Of a stretch of DNA of 34,269 nucleotides, positions 8,146 to 16,519 are shown in pieces; position 1 is the first letter of the stretch, and each line of letters opens with the position of its first letter. The notes under the pieces were generated by a model, which saw only the letters and a program-made list of their open reading frames with translations, ran no database searches and was not told the origin of the DNA. The DNA lies in contig JAJNAU010000006.1 in assembly GCA_021462625.1 (NCBI GenBank), positions 19,568 through 53,836 of the forward strand, given 5' to 3'. The DNA is from Shewanella sp. GTDB lineage: Bacteria > Pseudomonadota > Gammaproteobacteria > Enterobacterales > Shewanellaceae. The translations under genes were made by a program, and so were the position numbers.

Positions 8146-8155
8146 TCACCTCCTT
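8146..8155 (-). promoter_or_regulatory. Full-length Shine-Dalgarno of the RraA-like gene
   Basis: On the minus strand this reads AAGGAGGTGA, complementary over ten bases to the 3' end of 16S rRNA, followed by GAG and the ATG at 8142-8140. No other ribosome site I examined in this window matches as completely. It settles the start codon and predicts high translation initiation. Confidence 0.8.
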
Positions 8156-8236
8156 GTCGATGAGTTCTCAGCCTAATCATTTAAAATCCTGTGTTCAAGG
8201 CACACAAAGTAAGAAAAATCTCACAAAAAAAAAAAG

Positions 8237-8264
8237 TTGTTTAGTTTTTACAAGTGACTATAAT
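8237..8264 (+). promoter_or_regulatory. Sigma-70-like promoter
   Basis: TTGTTT at 8237-8242, a 16-bp spacer and a perfect TATAAT at 8259-8264, directly downstream of an A-tract that could act as an UP element. The predicted start of transcription is near 8271. It could drive the gene at 8531 or a short RNA ending at the hairpin at 8322-8337. Confidence 0.6.
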
Positions 8265-8321
8265 CTGCGCCGAATGAAGGGTGGAGCAATTGATATTTTT
8301 ACGTTTCACAACAAGCTCATT

Positions 8322-8345
8322 GCCCTGTTCTCAGGGCGGGGTTTT
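8322..8345 (+). terminator. Candidate weak terminator or leader hairpin
   Basis: GCCCTG, loop TTCT, then CAGGGC: a perfect 6-bp GC-rich stem (8322-8337) followed by GGGG and TTTT (8342-8345). The T-tract is short and separated from the stem, so termination would be partial. It lies about 50 nt after the predicted transcription start. Confidence 0.35.
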
Positions 8346-8530
8346 ACTTAAGGCAGTACGATACTTGACCAAAACTTTTGCATTTAGGTAATTTTTCAGT
8401 TTCAATCTGTCGTTTTTTTTCCGAATTGGAGGCTAATACCTCGCAAGGTAAAAACAAACAAATCAGAATCCCGCCATTGTCCATTCCTGACCTTTTTATG
8501 GTCTTGCATTTTTCTCATAGTGAAATCAAT

Positions 8531-8845
8531 ATGACAAAAGAACTCGATTTACAAAATGCCCTGGCGGCATTAGAACAGTACGGATACGATAAAAAACACT
8601 CAACAGATTTAGAGCAAGCAAGAAATAAACAGCAGATGGCCAAATACATTGACTCGCTGGACTTCAGTCTGCGCCGTCTGGAACTGTTGCAGGAAGTGGT
8701 TACTGAAGCTGTGTGCAACAAAAAAAGATTACTGGCACAGAAAGAAAACATTCAAACCTACAAAACCAAAATTATAAATTTGTCCCGTGAATGGAATATG
8801 TCCTATCAAGATGTGATTGATCTGATGGCTAAAGTGGAAAAATAA
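8531..8845 (+). CDS. Hypothetical 104-residue helical protein
   Basis: I do not recognise a family. The protein is charged and almost entirely helical by composition. Residues 1-20 carry MTKELDLQNALAALEQYGYD, about 30-85 look like a coiled-coil hairpin (leucines spaced through SLRRLELLQEVVTEAV and LLAQKENIQTYKTK), and the end has REWNMSYQDVIDLMAKVEK. There is no signal peptide or membrane segment, so it is probably cytoplasmic. The frame is open upstream to about 8378, but ATG 8531 is the first start after which the composition looks protein-like; the Shine-Dalgarno is weak (AGTGAAAT). Codons are AT-rich, unlike the neighbours, which hints at horizontal origin. It stands alone between divergent and convergent genes. 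Confidence 0.65.
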   Translation: MTKELDLQNALAALEQYGYDKKHSTDLEQARNKQQMAKYIDSLDFSLRRLELLQEVVTEAVCNKKRLLAQKENIQTYKTKIINLSREWNMSYQDVIDLMAKVEK

Positions 8846-8945
8846 CAAATAATGATAAACGCCCTCAGTTTCAGGTCAGAACGGGATCCTGTTTGTACAA
8901 AATATGACCTTTTAGGTATCCTCCGTGAAGTATGATGATCTTAGA

Positions 8946-9031
8946 AAAGGCAGAACCCACAGATATTATGTAGAAGTGTCATAATTGGATGCTAGTTACA
9001 CTAGTTTTCAGCGGGATTTCGTTCTGCCTTT
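8946..9031. repeat. 11-bp perfect inverted repeats enclosing 64 bp
   Basis: AAAGGCAGAAC at 8946-8956 is the exact reverse complement of 9021-9031. The interior contains a smaller inverted repeat, CTAGT-TAC-ACTAG, around 8992-9004. I see no target-site duplication. It lies just past the msrQ stop (minus strand) and past the 8531-8845 gene, so it could be a structured 3' region or a tiny remnant element. One such repeat in 34 kb could also arise by chance. Confidence 0.4.
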
Positions 9032-9048
9032 GGACGTTTTATTAACCA

Positions 9049-9663
9049 TTAAGTGCGGTTTACCCGAGTCAATCCCAACCACTGCCGCACTGATTTTCGC
9101 AATCCCAAGAGCACCAACAATATCAGTGCGTATATCGCAGGCTCTATCCACCCGGATTTCAGCGACCAATAAAAATGCAGCGGAATTAATATGGCACACA
9201 GATAAATAAGATTGTGCAGACGCTGCCAGCTATGGCCCATTTTTGCTCTCAATTTATTGACTGAGGTTATCGCCAACGCCAATAAAATAAGATAGCTGAT
9301 AGCGCCAACTACAATATAAGGCCGATCTAATACTTCTCTGACTAATAATGAAAGGTCAAATAGCAGATCCAGCGCCAAATACGCCAGAATATGCAGGCTG
9401 GCGTAGCTGAAGCAATATAATCCCAGCAAGCGTCTGGTTTGCATCAAAAACCCCATTTTGGCGAAACGGGCCAGTGGAGAGACACACAAGGTAATCAACA
9501 GCAGATTAAGCGCACCGATGCCGGTAAAGTGAATAATGCGCTCAACCGGCTCAGCTCCCAGTTGTCCCGACAGCACGGCTAGACACAACCAACCCAGGGG
9601 CACCAGCGCCGCCAGATGCATCACGGCTTTCAACCACAGCAACCGGGTTCGGGTCATCGCCAT
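9049..9663 (-). CDS. msrQ: MsrQ, haem-binding membrane subunit of the methionine sulfoxide reductase system
   Basis: A 204-residue integral membrane protein of the ferric-reductase-like (YedZ) family, with about six hydrophobic segments. The family histidines expected to bind b haem are in the transmembrane parts, e.g. the ASLHILAYL helix and the HNLIYLCAILIPLHFYW segment. MsrQ passes electrons from the quinone pool or a flavin reductase to periplasmic MsrP. Its ATG overlaps the msrP stop (TGATG on the minus strand), so the pair is coupled. Length agrees with E. coli MsrQ (about 211). Confidence 0.94.
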   Translation of the reverse strand: MAMTRTRLLWLKAVMHLAALVPLGWLCLAVLSGQLGAEPVERIIHFTGIGALNLLLITLCVSPLARFAKMGFLMQTRRLLGLYCFSYASLHILAYLALDLLFDLSLLVREVLDRPYIVVGAISYLILLALAITSVNKLRAKMGHSWQRLHNLIYLCAILIPLHFYWSLKSGWIEPAIYALILLVLLGLRKSVRQWLGLTRVNRT

Positions 9664-10667
9664 CAGTAGTACTTCCTCAAATCCACGCCATGATATAAGT
9701 GAGCCACCTGCTCACCATAACCATTGAACATCTGGGTTGGGATCCGGGTTGCGGAAAACAGCCCGCCTGGACCAATCCGACGTTCGCTCGCCTGGGACCA
9801 TCTGGGATGATCTACCTGTGGATTCACATTGCCCAGAAAGCCATATTCGTGAGGTGCCAATTGATTCCAGCTGGTCGGAGGCTGACTTTGGGTCACCCTG
9901 ATTGTCACTACCGACTTGATACTCTTAAAGCCATATTTCCAGGGAACCACCAATCGTACCGGTGCACCATTTTGCGGCGGCAATGTCTTGCCATACAGGC
10001 CAACAGCAAGAAAGCTCAGTTCATTGCTGGCCTCTGCCAGAGTCAGGCCTTCAACATAGGGATAGTGGATACCGCCTCCCATCAGGCGGTTGCGCTGTCC
10101 GGGGAACTGCTCAGGATCAAACAAGGTCTCGAAGGCGACATACTTCCCTTCAGGTTTGACTCCGGCCTTTTTCAGCACCGCGGCCAGTGGAAAACCCACC
10201 CAGGGGATCACCATCGACCAGGCTTCAACACACCTTAGCCGATAGATACGCTCCTCAAGGGCAAACTTAAATAGGTCGTCATAGCTCAGGGTCAGTGGCC
10301 TCTCCACCTCTCCCTCTACCCTCAACATCCAGGGATCAACCTTAAACCCCTGGGCGTTGGCTGCCGGGTCACCCTTATCAGTACCAAACTCATAGAAGTT
10401 GTTGTGACCAGTCACCTTCTCATAAGGTGTCAAAGTCTCCTCGCTGCCCTTATAGTGAGCAGATTTGATATAAGTCAGCGGCCTGGTCACAAACTCACTT
10501 TGGGGGGGGTGCGAACCGAACAGATCAAATAATCCTGCTTGCACATAGCCCGGCATACTGGCACCTATGGCACCCAACCCAAGCGCTTTGATAATCTGCC
10601 GCCGGTCACGAAACACTTCCCGGGGCGTAGCCTCGTTTTCGCTCAGTTGCCAAGCGGCCTTTTTCAT
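9663..10667 (-). CDS. msrP: MsrP, periplasmic molybdenum-dependent methionine sulfoxide reductase
   Basis: A 334-residue molybdopterin protein that repairs oxidised methionines in periplasmic proteins. A Tat-type signal is visible ([10 protein letters not shown], residues 21-30, then a hydrophobic stretch to VQA). The molybdenum-ligating cysteine is C146 in [10 protein letters not shown], at the same number as in E. coli. Other family blocks are [31 protein letters not shown] and [12 protein letters not shown]. The frame extends upstream to a GTG at 10706 and an ATG at 10694 behind a good GAGG. I prefer the ATG at 10667 because it gives the E. coli MKK start and identical length; the 10694 start remains possible. 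It is the first gene of msrPQ. Confidence 0.95.
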   Translation of the reverse strand: MKKAAWQLSENEATPREVFRDRRQIIKALGLGAIGASMPGYVQAGLFDLFGSHPPQSEFVTRPLTYIKSAHYKGSEETLTPYEKVTGHNNFYEFGTDKGDPAANAQGFKVDPWMLRVEGEVERPLTLSYDDLFKFALEERIYRLRCVEAWSMVIPWVGFPLAAVLKKAGVKPEGKYVAFETLFDPEQFPGQRNRLMGGGIHYPYVEGLTLAEASNELSFLAVGLYGKTLPPQNGAPVRLVVPWKYGFKSIKSVVTIRVTQSQPPTSWNQLAPHEYGFLGNVNPQVDHPRWSQASERRIGPGGLFSATRIPTQMFNGYGEQVAHLYHGVDLRKYY

Positions 10668-10893
10668 AATGCCTGTAGTAAATCTTCCCTTCATAAATCC
10701 TCGCACTCACAAGACTGTTATTTCTCTACCGTCAATCAGCCAAAAGTCTTTCTGAATTCTGGCAAAATACTGACCTGAACAAGGTTATCTGAAGATTAGT
10801 TGTACAAATAGCCCAGCGCCACTTGAAGAGCAGTGCTCAGCCGTGCCAAGCTTCAACAAATAACAATATTTTTAATCATTTTTGGGCCCAGGG

Positions 10894-12390
10894 ATGCCAA
10901 TAGACTTTACCCAGTTTTCCATTACCAATCTGCTTATCTTCAGCGCCGTCGCCTTAATGTTTCTGATGCTGGGCGCGCTGCTTAATCAAAAATTAACCCG
11001 CGCCCGCTGGCAGGCCGCCAGAGATCAGCTGAACCAACAACATACCACCGAGCAACTCTCATTGCAGCAGGAGTTGGAACATACGCAACAGCAGCAAGAT
11101 CAACTCACAGACGAATTACATTTTTGCCGACAACGGCTGGAAAAACAATCGGTTGAACTTGGAAAACTGGCTGGGCGCAGCGAGCGCCTGGAACAGCTGG
11201 AAAACCAGCTCGATGAGGCCGGACGTAACGTCAGCCAGTTGCAACTGGCGCTCAGTCAGGAACAAGCCCGGGGTGAACAATTGGCTGTCAGGTTTCAGGC
11301 GGAAGAAAAAGCACTGCAGGATAAGATTGAACTGCTCGAATCCGCTGAATCCCGCCTGAAAACTCAATTTGAGCACCTTGCCCAGAAAATTTTTGAGGAG
11401 CGCAGCGAAAGTTTCCGCGCTCAGAATATGCATCAACTCGATGGTGTGCTTGGGCCGCTCAAACAGCAATTGGATGGTTTTCGCCAACAGATCAGTGAAT
11501 CCAATCAACAGGCGCAGACCGAGCGCCACTCCCTCAAATTCCAGCTGGAGCAGCTGCAGGCCATGAATCTGAGGATGAGCCAAGATGCCATTAACCTCAC
11601 CCAAGCGCTCAAGGGGGACAACAAGCAACTGGGTAATTGGGGCGAAGTGATTCTGGAGCGGGTACTACAGGAAAGTGGTCTGCGCGAAGGCCATGAATAT
11701 CATACGCAAACCGACCTGAAAAATGATCAGGGCAAACGTTTTAAACCAGATGTGATAGTGCACCTGCCCCAGGATAAACATGTGGTAATCGATGCGAAAA
11801 TGTCACTGGTGGCCTACGAGAGATACTTCAACAGTCAAGACGACCAGGAAAAAGCCCAGGCACTCAGAGAACATGTGATATCGGTACGCAGCCATATCAG
11901 AGGCCTTGGCCATAAGGACTATCAACACCTTCACGGTCTAAAAAGCCTCGACTATGTACTGATGTTTATCCCTATTGAGCCGGCGTTTTTGCTGGCCATT
12001 GAAGAAGATCCGCAACTGGTCAATCTTGCGCTGGAACAAAACATCATGTTGGTCAGTCCAACCAATTTGTTGGTGGCGCTGCGTACTATCAATAACATAT
12101 GGCGTTATGAACACCAGAATCAAAATGCCCAGATTATCGCCAGACAGGCAGGGCGGATTTACGATAAGCTGTGTGGCTATGTGGAAGAGATGGACAAGCT
12201 CGGTCGCAGTCTGGACACAGCCCAGCGCAGTTACCAGAACGCGATGGGCAGGTTGTCCACCGGCAAAGGTAACCTTATTCGTCAAGCCCACCAGATGAAG
12301 CAACTGGGCGCCACCGCCAGTAAGCAGTTTGACACAAACCTGCTTGAGGGCGCTATCAGGGAAGATAATGAAGAGCATACTGGCAGTTGA
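10894..12390 (+). CDS. rmuC: RmuC, DNA recombination protein
   Basis: 498 residues from ATG 10894. One N-terminal membrane helix (about 12-33, NLLIFSAVALMFLMLGALL) is followed by a long Gln/Glu-rich coiled coil (about 40-200). The RmuC domain (about 215-430) includes ALKGDNKQLGNWGEVILERVL, DVIVHLPQDKHVVIDAKMSLVAYERYF and LDYVLMFIPIEPAF. The PD-(D/E)xK-like element is the D-V-I-V then D-A-K pattern. RmuC limits inversions between short repeats in E. coli and has been tied to defence and recombination; biochemical detail is sparse. The frame also opens at a TTG (10882). slt begins 22 nt after its stop, so the two probably form one transcript. Confidence 0.94.
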   Translation: MPIDFTQFSITNLLIFSAVALMFLMLGALLNQKLTRARWQAARDQLNQQHTTEQLSLQQELEHTQQQQDQLTDELHFCRQRLEKQSVELGKLAGRSERLEQLENQLDEAGRNVSQLQLALSQEQARGEQLAVRFQAEEKALQDKIELLESAESRLKTQFEHLAQKIFEERSESFRAQNMHQLDGVLGPLKQQLDGFRQQISESNQQAQTERHSLKFQLEQLQAMNLRMSQDAINLTQALKGDNKQLGNWGEVILERVLQESGLREGHEYHTQTDLKNDQGKRFKPDVIVHLPQDKHVVIDAKMSLVAYERYFNSQDDQEKAQALREHVISVRSHIRGLGHKDYQHLHGLKSLDYVLMFIPIEPAFLLAIEEDPQLVNLALEQNIMLVSPTNLLVALRTINNIWRYEHQNQNAQIIARQAGRIYDKLCGYVEEMDKLGRSLDTAQRSYQNAMGRLSTGKGNLIRQAHQMKQLGATASKQFDTNLLEGAIREDNEEHTGS

Positions 12391-12412
12391 TGCCCAAGAG
12401 GATAGGTTAAAC

Positions 12413-14332
12413 ATGCGCAGGCAGTTGGTTGGCATTCTTGGAACGATAAGTCTGTATCTGATCGGCGTGACCGATATACGGGCAAATACCCTAAGCCCTT
12501 CACAGCAAACCTACCTGAACGCCAAACAGGCACTGGATGATGGCGATCGCGATAAATACCTGGCGCTGCGGGCTGCCTTGGGTGACTACCCGCTTAATAT
12601 CTATCTGGATTATCACGATAAACAGGCCGACATTTATCGTCAGAGCGGCCCCCATGCAGCGGTGTCGCTGACCGCCTTTGCCCAGACACCACTGTACACG
12701 CCTTTGAAGCACAGATATCTACAGAAGGCAGGTGCTCAGTCGCGCTGGGAAGACTTTCTCGCCATCAGTCCACAACTTCCTAGAAATACCAAACTGCAAT
12801 GTTATTTCTACCGTGCCAAGATGCAAACCGGCGACACCGAGCTTGCATGGAAAGGCGCGAGACAACTCTGGCTCTATGGCTATTCCCGCCCCAAGGCCTG
12901 TGACCCATTGTTTACCGCCTGGACCAAAGCCGGTCACCGCAGTCAGGAACTGATTTGGCAGCGTATGTTGCTGGCGTTTAATGCCGGTCAGCATTCATTG
13001 CTGCATTGGCTGTCTCGCAAAATCACCGGTCAGAAAGCTCAGGCAGAGGCGCTGTTGAAGCTCTACCGCGACCCGCGTAAGCTACGCCATACCTCAGATT
13101 ATATGGCTAAAGGCGCCTCCTGGAGCGACCTTGTCGCCGCCGGGCTAACCAAGCTGTCACACAAAGATTTGCCACAGACTATCACCCTGTATGACAAATA
13201 CCGCAAGGCCGGCCGTTTCAGTGACTATCAAATCAAAAAGCTCAGGCGCACTTTGGTTCGCCGGGCACTGCTCACTCAGGAAGAGTCGTTGGCGGGCTAT
13301 GTTGACAGCCAGCTTGCCGCCATCGGCTCGGACGATCTGGTGGAAATGCGACTGCGCTGGGCGATCCGCAATGGTGATCAGCAGACAGTCAAACAAATAC
13401 TGCCACTGCTGACCGATACAGGTAAGGCCACCGCTCGCTGGCGATACTGGCAAGCGATGGCCTTACCTGATCAGGCCAGTCGGGATGCGGCACTGTCAAA
13501 ACTTGCCGGTGAGCGTAGCTTCTACGGTTTTCTGGCTGCCAATATGCTGAATAAGCCCATCGCACTGAACAGCAAAGAACCGAAAGCCCTTCCCGATATG
13601 CAGGCAAAGCTGAGTCAGGATCCAGCTTGGCTGCGGATCATTGAACTGCAGGCATTGGACAAGCCCTTTGACGTGCGGACCGAATGGAAACAACTGCTTA
13701 TGCGTTCAGAACCCCAGGCGTGGGAGCAGTTGACCCTGATGGCTAGCGACCGCCAATGGCACGCCATGGGAGTGGAAGGCACCATTCATGGCAAACTGTG
13801 GGATCATGTCAGCCAGCGTTTCCCCTTCGCCCACGATGCCCAGTTTAAATCTGCAGCCAAAAGCTACAGGGTCAATGCCAATGAGCTCAGGGCCATCGCC
13901 CGGCGGGAAAGTGCCTTTTTCAGCCATGCCAGCTCAAGGGTCGGCGCCCGCGGCCTGATGCAATTAATGCCGGCCACAGCCAAACAAACCTCCCGCAAAC
14001 ACAAGCTGAATTACCGTAAAAAGGTCGATCTGTATGATGTGCCGCTGAATGTCACCCTCGGCAGCGCATATTACAGCGGCCTGCTTGAGCGCTTTGACAA
14101 CAACAGGATACTCGCCACTGCGGCATACAACGCAGGTCCTCACCGGGTCACGGCCTGGCTTGAACGCACCAACAATCAGTTGGATGCCATCAGTTTTATC
14201 GAATCTATCCCATTCAGGGAAACCCGCGAATATGTGCAGGCGGTATTCAGTTATCGCCTTATTTACGAGCAACTGGCCAATAACACTGCACCGCCGCTGC
14301 TGTCAGATGCCGAGCAGGCACACAATTACTGA
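12413..14332 (+). CDS. slt: Soluble lytic murein transglycosylase Slt70
   Basis: 639 residues from ATG 12413 with a Sec signal peptide (basic MRRQ, then a hydrophobic stretch to about residue 25). The long alpha-superhelical U and L domains (about 30-460) precede the C-terminal SLT catalytic domain. Catalytic E499 is in ARRESAFFSH, with GARGLMQLMPATA and AAYNAGPHRV following. Length agrees with E. coli Slt (645). It cleaves peptidoglycan in the periplasm exolytically to 1,6-anhydromuropeptides. The frame opens earlier, at a position inside rmuC, but the signal peptide and the GAGGATAGG upstream of 12413 fix this start. Confidence 0.94.
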   Translation: MRRQLVGILGTISLYLIGVTDIRANTLSPSQQTYLNAKQALDDGDRDKYLALRAALGDYPLNIYLDYHDKQADIYRQSGPHAAVSLTAFAQTPLYTPLKHRYLQKAGAQSRWEDFLAISPQLPRNTKLQCYFYRAKMQTGDTELAWKGARQLWLYGYSRPKACDPLFTAWTKAGHRSQELIWQRMLLAFNAGQHSLLHWLSRKITGQKAQAEALLKLYRDPRKLRHTSDYMAKGASWSDLVAAGLTKLSHKDLPQTITLYDKYRKAGRFSDYQIKKLRRTLVRRALLTQEESLAGYVDSQLAAIGSDDLVEMRLRWAIRNGDQQTVKQILPLLTDTGKATARWRYWQAMALPDQASRDAALSKLAGERSFYGFLAANMLNKPIALNSKEPKALPDMQAKLSQDPAWLRIIELQALDKPFDVRTEWKQLLMRSEPQAWEQLTLMASDRQWHAMGVEGTIHGKLWDHVSQRFPFAHDAQFKSAAKSYRVNANELRAIARRESAFFSHASSRVGARGLMQLMPATAKQTSRKHKLNYRKKVDLYDVPLNVTLGSAYYSGLLERFDNNRILATAAYNAGPHRVTAWLERTNNQLDAISFIESIPFRETREYVQAVFSYRLIYEQLANNTAPPLLSDAEQAHNY

Positions 14333-14651
14333 GCCTGCAAAGGTATAGCCCGGAAAGCATCCGGTCCGATAACCAAGACCAGATGCTTACTGCACTCCTT
14401 CATTTGCTTAAACCTGACTCCCCTGCGCAGCTGACAGACAGTTTTTTTGAAAAATACCCTATCTTGGTTCAAGATTTAATTTCAGCATCAGTAAGATAAA
14501 TTGCTCAAACAGGCAATATCCGGCACTGCAGAAGAAAGGGCAAATTATTCTGACTCTGTTCATGCTGTTTACAGATCGCAAAGGGATGCTGCCGGGAAAT
14601 GGTAGTTTAAGGGAATCTTATCAGACGAATGGCCGACTTCCGGGAGGGAAG
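14333..14651. other. Intergenic region between slt and the moxR operon, with a hairpin
   Basis: 319 bp without a gene. An imperfect hairpin, AGCATC/GATGCT plus GGTC/GACC with one mismatch (14356-14387), lies just after slt but has no T-tract. The rest is AT-rich and probably holds the moxR promoter; I could not settle on one -35/-10 pair. A GGAGGG ribosome site directly precedes the ATG at 14652. Confidence 0.6.
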
Positions 14652-15560
14652 ATGTCAGAGCAAATCAAACGACTCATTGTCCAGCTAGAGCAAGTATTGC
14701 TCGGCAAACCCGAGCATATCAAGCTGGCCGTGACCTGCATTCTTGCCCGTGGCCATTTGTTGATTGAAGATCTGCCAGGTATGGGGAAAACCAGTTTATC
14801 CCAGGCGATAGCACAGAGTCTGGGGTTCAGTTATCAGCGTATTCAGTTCACCAGCGATCTGTTGCCTGCTGACATTCTTGGGGTCACCATCTTTGATAAA
14901 CATCAGGGTCAGTTTGCCTTTCATCCGGGGCCAATTTTCCGGCAGATGGTACTGGCCGATGAGATTAACCGTGCCAGCCCAAAAACCCAGAGCGCCCTGC
15001 TCGAAGCGATGGCCGAACACCAGATCACGGTCGATGGCAGCACCTATCCCTTGCCCACTCCGTTTTTCGTTATCGCCACCCAAAACCCCATTGAACAATC
15101 CGGTACTTTCCCCTTACCTGAGTCTCAATTGGATCGTTTTCTGATGCGCATTTCAATCGGCTATCCCTCGATTGATGCCGAAATGGCGATGTTGAAAGGT
15201 GAAGGGCTGAGCAACTATCGCGATACTCTGCCCCAATGTTTATCACCGGCAGAATTGCTGAAACTGCAGGAGCAGGTCGATAAAATTTCGGTGTCGGATA
15301 CGCTGCTTAACTACCTGTTGTCACTGGTGGAAACCTCAAGACAACAAAATGAAGGGTACGGGCTGTCGCCCCGCGCCAGTAAAGCGCTGCTGCAGGCCGC
15401 CAAGGCCTGGGCCCTCATCCAGGGCCGCAGTTATCTTATCCCCGAGGATGTGCAGGCGGTGTTTACACCGGTGGCGCAGCACAGGATGCGCTCGAGCAGC
15501 CAGGGACAGGGGCAGGCCATTTGCAGTCGTATTCTGAGCGAAGTAAACCCTATCCAATGA
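14652..15560 (+). CDS. MoxR-family AAA+ ATPase
   Basis: 302 residues. The Walker A equivalent is EDLPGMGKT (39-47) with K46; Walker B is VLADEINRA with D103-E104. Sensor 1 lies in FVIATQNPIEQSGTFPLPE, followed by the DRFLM arginine-finger region and the C-terminal lid (YGLSPRASKALL). MoxR ATPases act as chaperones for maturation or assembly, usually encoded with DUF58/vWA proteins. ATG 14652 has GGGAGGG directly upstream; the frame can be read from 14562 but that extension has no ribosome site. Its stop overlaps the DUF58 start by 4 bp (ATGA). Confidence 0.93.
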   Translation: MSEQIKRLIVQLEQVLLGKPEHIKLAVTCILARGHLLIEDLPGMGKTSLSQAIAQSLGFSYQRIQFTSDLLPADILGVTIFDKHQGQFAFHPGPIFRQMVLADEINRASPKTQSALLEAMAEHQITVDGSTYPLPTPFFVIATQNPIEQSGTFPLPESQLDRFLMRISIGYPSIDAEMAMLKGEGLSNYRDTLPQCLSPAELLKLQEQVDKISVSDTLLNYLLSLVETSRQQNEGYGLSPRASKALLQAAKAWALIQGRSYLIPEDVQAVFTPVAQHRMRSSSQGQGQAICSRILSEVNPIQ

Positions 15561-16519
15561 TCAGCATCTGCCGCAGACAAATCAAAGGACTGTGGCAGCG
15601 CTGGCTGGACTACAAACTGCCACCGGCCAGACAGCATACGCTATCCCACAGCGGCATTTTCATTCTGCCCACCACCTTCGGAATCATCTGGCTGTTGTTG
15701 GTGGTACTGCTATTTTTGTTCGGCACCAACTTTCAGAACAACCTGATTATCGCCCTGTCGCTCATCATGGTCAGTATTTTCAATACCTGCCTTATCTTCG
15801 GTTACCGGAATCTGGCGGGATTGACGCTGAAATCCACCAAGCCTGCCCAGGTGTATGCCGGAGAGACACTTGCTATGCCGATGTTGCTAAATGCAAAGCT
15901 CGCTGGTTGGCAGATTGAACTGGCCTATCCCGGTAACCAACTGACTGAAGTGCCCAAAATCGCCGACAACCAGTTGCAGGTACTGGTTCCCATACGCCAG
16001 ACCCGTCGGGGCATATTAACGCCGGGACGGCTGAAGGTCTCCTCCTGTTATCCCATGGGATTATGTCGCGCCTGGTCCCATCTGGACATGGCAGTTGCCC
16101 CGCTGGTGTTCGCAAGCCCGGTAAAACCCGAGCAGCCAAGACACTACATAGGGGAACAGCGGCAAAGGGACTTACAAAGCACAACCCGGGTTGCCGGCAT
16201 CGATGAGTTCAGCGGACTCAGGAACTATATCCCAGGTGAGTCTCCCAAACAGATTGCCTGGAAACAGGTCGCCCAGGGCCGAGGAATGCTGATAAAACAG
16301 TTTGAGCAGCACAAGGGCAACGCCATTTGGCTCACCCTGCCGGATGAACAGGATCTGGAGCACCACTTGAGTGCACTGAGCTTTCTGGTGGATAGCCTCA
16401 GCCGTGACAAGCAAATTTTTGGTCTTTCGCTGGCAAATGTAACCCTCGCTCCGGGGGCAGGGGAAGCCCACCGTCTGGCCTGTCAGGAAGCGATTGCACT
16501 TTATCAAGGGGCACAATGA
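15557..16519 (+). CDS. DUF58 membrane protein
   Basis: 320 residues. Two adjacent transmembrane helices near 32-58 and 60-82 precede a soluble domain. The DUF58 signature is at about 214-245: DEFSGLRNYIPGESPKQIAW, then a KQVAQGRGMLIKQF segment, matching the family's LRxYxPGD...WK pattern. The C-terminal part should adopt a von Willebrand A-like fold; no clear MIDAS is visible. It overlaps moxR upstream and the transglutaminase gene downstream by 4 bp each, so the three are made together. The likely role is partner or substrate of the MoxR ATPase in building or controlling the membrane transglutaminase; this is an inference from synteny. Confidence 0.9.
   Translation: MISICRRQIKGLWQRWLDYKLPPARQHTLSHSGIFILPTTFGIIWLLLVVLLFLFGTNFQNNLIIALSLIMVSIFNTCLIFGYRNLAGLTLKSTKPAQVYAGETLAMPMLLNAKLAGWQIELAYPGNQLTEVPKIADNQLQVLVPIRQTRRGILTPGRLKVSSCYPMGLCRAWSHLDMAVAPLVFASPVKPEQPRHYIGEQRQRDLQSTTRVAGIDEFSGLRNYIPGESPKQIAWKQVAQGRGMLIKQFEQHKGNAIWLTLPDEQDLEHHLSALSFLVDSLSRDKQIFGLSLANVTLAPGAGEAHRLACQEAIALYQGAQ

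Larger units (their letters stand above)
8143..8530. other. AT-rich intergenic region between divergent genes
   Basis: 388 bp without a convincing protein gene. It should contain the promoter of the minus-strand rraA-asmA-bsuPI operon and that of the plus-strand gene at 8531. It holds a run of 11 or more A (about 8225-8235), a sigma-70-like promoter (8237-8264), a short open frame of 25 codons (8274-8351, no Shine-Dalgarno) and a 6-bp GC hairpin (8322-8337). Base composition is clearly more AT-rich than the flanking operons. Confidence 0.7.

Noticed and set aside
8225..8236. Poly-A run as a possible phase-variable tract
   Set aside because: It lies outside any coding frame and upstream of the -35 element, so slippage would have no clear on/off effect; better read as an UP-like A-tract.
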